Assembly: GCA_036346395.1 (NCBI GenBank)
Contig: CM070599.1
Span: 31,425,232-31,489,231, forward strand
Source: Hsuehochloa calcarea
Lineage: Eukaryota; Streptophyta; Magnoliopsida; Poales; Poaceae
DNA: 64,000 bases
Direction of reading: 5' to 3'
Made by a program: the position numbers and the translations under genes. How positions within the stretch are numbered: position 1 is the stretch's first letter; every line of letters starts with the position of its first letter. This document shows, in pieces, positions 57,925 to 64,000 of this stretch. A model generated the notes under the pieces. That model saw nothing but the letters and a program-made list of their open reading frames with translations. It was not told where the DNA came from and did not search any database.

Positions 57925-60900
57925 TGTAACATCCCAATTTTTTAAACTTTTAAAGAAACTTTTATTAGTTAGTAGTTGAAAAATTCACCATTTACATTTT
58001 ATTTGAATTTTAATTAAAGCTTATTATGGACTTTTAGCATCAAAATAATTTAATATGATTAATTCCAACATCAATAATTGTCAAAACTATTTTATTTGGA
58101 TTATATGTGCTTGGATATATATTTTAGATTTTTTAAGAATTTTTCTGAGTTCATTTGCTATTTTCTAATTGCCATTTGCATTTTCTGTATTTTCTAAAAT
58201 AGAAAACCTATTTAAAATATCATAATAGTAAATAGGCCAAAACCCAACCCTATTTCCCGCCGGCCCATCACTGTGCGGCCCGGCCGCCCGCGCACGTGCC
58301 CCGCCTCTGACTAACATGCAAGCCCCGCAAGTCAACGTCACATCTCTCTCTCTCGGCCGCGCACTCACCCGACCCCACCAGTCATCCACAACCGCGTCGT
58401 TTGCCACGCGAGCCTTCACCACTGATGTGTGAGCCCCACCAAATCATTGTTGATCATCCCCGAATACGTTGAGGATTCTGCTCCGCCGTCGCGAGGCCGT
58501 TCTTGGGCATTTGCGCCATGGACTTTCCTAGCCGGCTGCGTATAAAAGGGGAGCAAGCCCCTGCCATCTGCATCCCAATCCTAGCTGCCTCAACGCCGAG
58601 CCAAACCCTAGCCACGGAAAAAGCTCGAAGAAGGATATGCGCCGCTGCAATTCCGACGAGCGATTCAGTCGCAACCGGAGCCGCCCGAGCCTGGTGATCT
58701 ACACCTTCAGCATCGTAAGAGCGAGGGCTTCCTTCTGGTCGCCTTCACTTCGCCGGAGCGTTGTCGTAACCCTACTCTCGTCGAGCCCGTGACTCCGCCG
58801 CCGCTTCGACCTTGCCGCCGGCCTGCCCAATCGTCCTCTTGCGCCCGTGAGTGCATCATCGAGTTCGCGTGAGTCCCCTCTACCCGATGGTAGCACCTAC
58901 CGCCGACGAGGATCCGCCGTTCCGACGATAATCGGATCCCGAGCCTCCGCCGCCGTCGAGCTGACGTTTTCGCCCACGTGTGCAGCCACATCAGCCTTCG
59001 CGCATGCGTGTCGTCCTACGTGGTGCTGCGTCTGCGGCCACATGTGCGTGTGCGTGGCATGGTGCATCGAACCCCAGATCCAATCTTTCGTAAACTCAGT
59101 CCACTAAAAGCCGAGCCATTGTAGTGGGTCCCACTTGTCAGATCCCACTGTTCCATAGACCCGTGAACCCGTAGACCATAGCCCATCTTCGTGGACCCGG
59201 TCCATTGACCGTGGGACCCACATGTTAGTCTCTGTACATTTTTCCCGGGATTTATTTTAATTCTGAAATTCCCTTGCTGGCGTCTAGTGACATCATAATC
59301 CATATTTTTCAGTAGAAAATAATTCAAATAATTTCAAAAATTCTAATTTAGGTTATTTCTTTATGTTTTGATATTCCAAAGGTCATATCTTCTTCATCCG
59401 AACTCCGATTGAGTCCATTAAAATTCCTAAATTCATCTAATTCGAGCTCTATTTATTTTAGATTTGTATTTAATTTTTGGAGTTTGTTTTTTTCTCTGCT
59501 ATTTATTTATTTTTTACTTGTTTCGTTTACGAGGAGACGTTGATACATTGTGGACTTTTGAAGGAGAATGAGTGCACCAAGATCAAGACCAGTATCTAAA
59601 CCTATTCCAAGACAAGTTATACATTTAATCATATTGCACCCAGTTTTTAAAATACTTTGATTTAAATTATTGCATTCTATTTTAAGTATTTATTTAAATG
59701 CTTTTGGATTTAGTTATTAATCCAATTTGTTACATTCACCGTGTCTATTGTTATGTCATAATCTTTTGTTACCCCAGGTTGGTTCATTACTATTTGGTAT
59801 TATCATAGCACCAACGTGGGTTGGTTAAATACAAGTAGATTGCTTAGCCATGCTACAAGTCATCATCTCATGTGAGTTGCAAATATAAACTTAACTAAGT
59901 GATTATGGAACTGTGTGATAAAACTGTGTGTTGTGTGCTATTACTCGTTGATGGCATGTGTTGCATTTAACCAACAGGGTGAAAAAAGATTTAGACTGAG
60001 GCAAGTGGTGGATACTGTGTGATATGATGGAAGCTGTGTGTATGGGAATATTGGTCTGTGTGACATTAGTTAGAAATTGAAAGTCTTGCCTTGGTCAATT
60101 AAAGACTTAACTTTGTGCGTCATTGAACTGGATCTTCCGTACAACCACATGCCTGATGGGACGGGCCTAACTTAGTAGGTTATGGAGTTTTGATATTAAC
60201 ATCTCAGGTTGTAGGTTAGGCTGTGTGCCCAGGTGGATGTGTGATTCTCACATCGCGGAACGGTTCGCCGCTTCCTGTCCAATGGTGTGTGTCGTATCAA
60301 GAGCTGTGTGCATAAATTGGACGACATTAAAGCACATAGAGAGTGTCAATGCTTGAGATGAAGTTTCTAAAAGGTTTTATTATGATTAGTCAATCTATTC
60401 GAATAGCTGCGTCCGCGGTCATGGACATGCTCGGGGATTTCACACGAGGGTTGTATTTTCATAAAATATTTAGGAAGGGAGCTGTGTGATCCAAGTCATA
60501 TGGATGTGTGAATAACTTATTTTGACTGTGTGTCCTTTGTGAAAATAAATGCCAAATTATTGTTGCTTATTTGTTTTAAAATATTATTTTCAATCTATTA
60601 TTCATATTCAACTGTAATTGTTGCTTTATGCAAAATAACCACATAAGTTATTCCTTTGGAATAAGTCGTCATTTATAAATTGCATTATGTGGTATGACTT
60701 GCGAGTACGGTTGTGTACTCATGCTTGCTTCAAACATTCAACAGAAGTGGAGGAGTCTTTGCCTACATTTGAGGAGGAGTTCTACGAAGATGCTGATCGT
60801 TAGGGTCTTGATCCCAGTCGGTTGCCTGTGGTGGATTGATGGGATTCCGCTGGAATTTATTTTGTTCCGCTGCTGCTATTTTATTTATTGTCAGCCCTAC

Positions 60901-61089
60901 GAGGCTTAATAAATGTAAACTCGACCATAAGGTCAAAACCATTATTTGCTATTCAAATTAGTCGTTTATTCTATTAATCGCCTTGTGTGAATCGATATTC
61001 ATCTATGTTGATATTATGTGCACTAGCGTGATCTTGGACTAATGTATTATACACAGAGGGTCCATAATTGTATTTTTTTGGTCCCGATA
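57925..61089 (+). mobile_element. Solo Ty3-gypsy LTR inside the PMD gene
   Basis: 3165 bp, begins TGTAACATCCCAATTTTTT and ends TTTTGGTCCCGATA (terminal CA mutated to TA), flanked by the 5-bp TSD CTAGG (57920-57924 and 61090-61094). Collapsing one TSD restores an uninterrupted PMD frame, which confirms both ends. A TATAAAAGGGG box lies at 58541. It is related in layout to the LTRs at 46040-48970 and 49209-53565 (GACTTGCGAGTACGGTTGTG block near 60700). Confidence 0.92.
58541..58550 (+). promoter_or_regulatory. TATA box of the solo gypsy LTR
   Basis: TATAAAAGGG, 617 bp from the LTR start, followed by CAAACCCTAGCC-type leader sequence. Confidence 0.6.
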
Positions 61090-61709
61090 CTAGGGTACAC
61101 CCAATTGCCCTGTGTAGTGGGAAACATGGCCCAGCCGAAGAGATGGAGAAGATACGTGACGAGATGCATCCTAACAACCTCGTCATGTGCATCCGGCGGG
61201 CATTAGTTGAAGTTCCTCAGCCAGGTCTGAGAGACACCACGGGCACTATGTAGGAGAGGTATGCCAAAGCGATACCACAACCAGACCTTCTAGTCCACCG
61301 GTAGGCGGTCGGGAATGACTGGCTCACCCTTGATCGGGAGTCCGGTCAAGAATACGACGTCCTGGAGAGTGACCGTCATCTCTCCCCATCGAAAGTGAAA
61401 TGTGTGAATCTTGGGTCTCCACCTGTCGACAAGGGCCGACATCAAACTGCCGTCCAGGGTGAAGTATTGTCCGACCGAAAGTAGCCTGGCAAAGGGCAAC
61501 AAGCCCGTGTCCCGAAAAATTGGGACGTAGTGATTATCGAGCCCCCAATAATGCCTCTCAAACCAAAACGCCAGGGGTGGAGGGCCATCCCCGTCCCTGG
61601 TGATCCACACCTGGCACCGGTGATGCTCGTCGTAGAAGGGTTCCGGTAGCTCCGGTAGAGGCATGACTTGCAAGGGAAGAAACACATGAATTAGTAGTGA
61701 ATAAATCAA

Positions 61710-62729
61710 TAATGACGACGAAATTACTACAAATTAAAAATTACAACTAAGCACGGACAACAAAATAAATCTGCACTAATTAACTAACGGATTAAAATAC
61801 ATATGATTAATATAACAACAACTAGTTCATTAGGGGCTAATTCATTACATCTAACTAAATAACACAAATGTAATAACGCTTAAACGATAAGGACTATATT
61901 AATTACACCTAAGTAACTACAATTAATTAACTACACATTTAATAAAGACAATTCATATGAGAAAAAATTTACCTGCTAATACTGCCACTAATGACGACAC
62001 TTAACAATATTTAATCATCCACAAAAATGAAACCGACCGAGACGACGAAAATGAAAGCGAGCTGAAAGCTAGCGAGGAAGAGTGTGAGCGAAGAGTCTCG
62101 CTCACCTCCTCAAAATTTATGGCACGAGCGAGACGAAAACGTGTGCGAGGGACAGATGTGACAGACAAGATATGAGGGCGGTAGATCAGACATGAGGGCG
62201 CTTTCGGCCCGTCTGGCCGCATGCAGGACGGATCTTGTCTGTGTATGTGCTGCCCTAACTTCCGGAACTAGTACATAAATTGGTGCCTTTTCTACGTTGT
62301 TTTACGTTAGTGACTAGGGTTTTCGAGGAAGGCCTATGTGGGGTACGTTTCGGGTGTGGGATGCTTGTTTAACTTATAAATATCTTGTTCCTTATTTACC
62401 TGCGCGCTTGCATGCATGTGATAATGTCTTTGAGCGATAGAATGGAATGGATAGGGGGAGGAGCATAAGCATACTTGCTTTCCTTCTTTGGACCTGATTA
62501 CAAGCAACATAAGCATTAGTTTTGAACACATGGGCCATTTAATTGTACCAAATAACCATGTAAACAAATTACCAAAAGTCATCTTGTGGAGTGCTTTGCT
62601 GACTTTAACTAATGTGATACCACCACAGAGACCCTTGTTAGAGGTAATGGCTGACATCGACACCTGGTGTTTGCATCAAAGAAATCGATAGGTTGTCCGA
62701 ACCACGGACGAGCAGACGTGAGGAACAGG
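61710..62729 (-). other. Upstream region of the PMD gene within the MULE
   Basis: AT-rich 61710-61990, then GAAACCGACCGAGACGACG-type sequence. It should contain the PMD promoter and 5' leader, reading leftward from the right TIR. No coding block recognised. Confidence 0.4.
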
Positions 62730-62937
62730 GCGGACGACAGATGCACAGTGCAGTCCGCACCAGGGTGGTGCAGACGAGGGCCTCCGAGCGTCCGTGGCGT
62801 GGAAGACGCTAAGGTGGCGGCACGATGGGCGTCCGGACGCCTGTGGCGCGGATTTGGGCACCAAATTTGGAAATTCGGCCGCGACGATACTATTTTTGCT
62901 AATTCGGTTTCAAATAGTGTTGTTTAGGGGAAAAATT
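62730..62937 (-). repeat. Right TIR of PMD-MULE
   Basis: Inverted copy of 55152-55366, including CACCAGGGTGGTGCAGACGA, CGGCCGCGACGATACTATTT and GGTTTCAAATAGT. It ends GGGGAAAAATT before the TSD. Confidence 0.8.
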
Positions 62938-62946
62938 CGTCAAGTC

Positions 62947-63073
62947 AGCCCAAAAGTCAATTTCGGTGCTAGGTTAGATCCTAGTTTGGGTTGAGCAGGG
63001 TCGAGTGTCTAGTTTAGTAGTTCAGGTTAATTTTTAAACTTTCGGAAGAGTTTAGGGTATCAAATCTTTTTCC
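62947..63073. mobile_element. Right end of host MULE (intron-5 family)
   Basis: The terminal CTTTCGGAAGAGTTTAGGG followed by TATCAAATCTTTTTCC at 63073 matches the right end of the intron-5 MULE (CTTTCGGAAGAATTCAGGGG, then GGATTTTTTCC). The partner left end is not found, so its TSD cannot be tested. Confidence 0.65.
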
Positions 63074-63933
63074 TTGATTTTTCTAATTTTATTAAATTTG
63101 ATCATTTACCTGTCTTTAAATCCCCTTCTATTATTAACGTTTACCTTAGAGTATGTTGATTAAAAGCTCCGGTAACCACAAAATTTCCGAACCGACGTTG
63201 ATTAAAAACCACAGAATTTCCCTGTCATCGAAGCTGGTGTAACCACTCACTATCTGCCTAGCTCTCGATGGAGGTAGGGTTCTCTACGAAAGCAACAACT
63301 AGTAGAGTGGTAGCAGCAGTGGGATTTGACATCGCTCCAATCTTATCTACCCAGGACTACAGGAGGCCAAGGCATCCCAAAAAGTAGAGATCAGAATTTG
63401 CAGGTACAACAAGTAGTAGGGTTCTCTTGCCTTGTGATGAACAGCAACTCATCGCCCGGTGCTGCTCCCACGATACACTTACTACCTTTGGCGTCACATC
63501 ACAGGCCCCCAATATGCAGCAGGACAAAGGCGCCACTCCAACGTCCAAAAGCGCCAGTGTCCCGTCCAAAAGTCCAAAGGAAATAATGCAGAAAGGCAGA
63601 ACATCCAACATGGCTCAGCCTACCACATTGTACAATCCTGCAGGCTGCAGCTGATATACTAAGTTACTAACCCACTGCCTTTGTAGTCTAGTCATCTGCT
63701 GCTGATCTGACGAGCTGATGAACGAATCATCCATTAGTCTATCAGTATCAACAAGAGGAGGTGGTGCATGCGTACGAGCAACGGCCGGCCATCGATCACA
63801 CGCACAAATAGAAAACTCCGCCTGACCATGGGTCCATGGCCCACAAGGCAGTCGAGCCCTGATCGGCAACAGCACACACTCACTCGCAGTCAACAACACA
63901 GCACGCACGCACTCCTGCACTTCAGCTCCGTCC
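63074..63933 (+). other. Intergenic and putative upstream region of final gene
   Basis: No conserved coding block. 63074-63200 is AT-rich. 63230-63660 has short open frames without domains. 63760-63930 holds RY-like GCATGCGT and CA-rich leader sequence (CACACTCACTCGCAGTCAAC), plausible as promoter and 5' UTR. ACAAATAGAAAA near 63803 is a weak TATA candidate. Confidence 0.35.
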
Positions 63934-64000
63934 ATGGCAACCACCACCGCCACCGCCACCGCCGCCGCCTACCTCTTTCTCCCCTGGCTCCTCTTGCTGC
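63934..64000 (+). CDS. N-terminus of a probable secreted or membrane protein (partial)
   Basis: TCCATGGCAACC gives a good plant start context. The first 22 residues are a Thr/Ala run followed by AAAYLFLPWLLLL, a hydrophobic stretch typical of a signal peptide or signal anchor. Only 67 bases are in the window, so no family can be named. The upstream CA-rich leader and lack of repeats support a genuine host gene rather than a TE. A (CCACCG)n trinucleotide run could also produce such a frame by chance. Confidence 0.45.
   Translation, partial: MATTTATATAAAYLFLPWLLLL

Larger units (their letters stand above)
57100..61664 (-). pseudogene. Plant mobile domain (PMD, MAIN/MAIL-like) pseudogene
   Basis: Read on minus from MPLPELPEP (ATG at 61664, after a possible CAG/AAG acceptor). 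Recognisable PMD blocks: DNHYVPIFRDTGLL, LVDRWRPKIHTFHFRWGEMT, LQDVVFLTGLPIKGEPV, then a TAG, VSQTWLRNFN, a stop, then LFGWAMFPT and GNWVYPS. After the solo LTR (57925-61089) it resumes in frame at 57924: ESFANAE, a TAG, YSWGSSVLCATYRGLYDA, VCYVLMQLWSW, a TAG, HFPIGRP, then in shifted frame RVMRYFDLYQVVPP and EWIMAWTKTAHI. At least four in-frame stops. PMD proteins occur as host silencing factors (MAIN, MAIL1) and inside plant transposons; the TIRs show this one is transposon-borne. Confidence 0.85.
55152..62937 (-). mobile_element. Mutator-like element carrying a plant mobile domain gene
   Basis: A 7786-bp element flanked by the exact 9-bp TSD CGTCAAGTC (55143-55151 and 62938-62946). TIRs of about 210 bp (55152-55366 and ~62730-62937) read GCTATTTGAAACCAAATTAG and, in reverse complement, ACTATTTGAAACCGAATTAG, then CGGCCGAATTT and CTCGGAGGCCCTCGT. 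It carries a minus-strand PMD (MAIN/MAIL-like) pseudogene and no visible MURA transposase. A 3165-bp solo gypsy LTR is inserted inside; without it the element is about 4.6 kb. Confidence 0.9.

Noticed and set aside
1..64000. tRNA, rRNA or CRISPR loci
   Set aside because: No cloverleaf-like sequence with A and B boxes, no rRNA core motifs, and the repeat arrays have no spacer pattern. The TGGTATC-type sites are LTR primer-binding sites.

Overview
The window looks like grass (Poaceae) nuclear DNA, most likely Oryza or a close relative. The reasons are long Ty1-copia (SIRE/Maximus-like) and Ty3-gypsy LTRs, Mutator-like elements with 9-bp target-site duplications (TSDs), CCTAGGCG-type MITEs, and one clearly conserved spliced plant gene. 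It is repeat-dominated: only two host genes are supported, one complete (36883-45222, +) and one entering at the right edge (63934-64000, +). There are no prokaryotic features.

Layout. 1-2216: a roughly 60-bp minisatellite, then roughly 130-bp repeats, interrupted by a solo copia LTR (2217-3875, TSD CAAGT) and a minus-strand gypsy remnant (3934-~8255). 8256-10000: further tandem repeats. 10001-13465: 3' LTR and tail of a minus-strand SIRE-like copia. 13466-14365: gypsy pol tail plus LTR. 14555-15029: reverse-strand TE protein relic. 15030-30957: copia element A, split by younger copia element B (16555-27525, TSD TGGTC, two 1856-bp LTRs). 31860-33990: two more gypsy tails with LTRs. 34360-36503: doubtful TIR element.

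36883-45222 is a nine-exon gene for a 688-residue protein with a Nab2/ZC3H14-like N-terminus and a C-terminal RRM, probably a nuclear poly(A)-RNA-binding protein. Its introns carry a 465-bp solo LTR (TSD GTACC), a 1875-bp MULE (TSD TAAAGGAAA) with a probable captured HECT-ligase (UPL3/4-like) fragment, and a hAT-like MITE.

From 46000 two related gypsy LTRs face opposite ways (about 46040-48970 minus, about 49209-53565 plus). The second holds a solo SIRE-like LTR (49560-52175, TSD CACGC). 55152-62937 is a MULE with long TIRs and 9-bp TSD CGTCAAGTC. It carries a plant-mobile-domain (PMD/MAIN-like) pseudogene split by a 3165-bp solo gypsy LTR (57925-61089, TSD CTAGG), and it sits in the end of another MULE of the family found in intron 5. 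The window closes with the signal-peptide-like N-terminus of a new gene.

Insertion order can be read from the TSDs: B into A; solo copia LTR into gypsy LTR; solo gypsy LTR into PMD gene, within MULE, within MULE. All TSD and splice-site statements were read by eye from the bases. Family names and the UPL assignment rest on recognition, not on a search.
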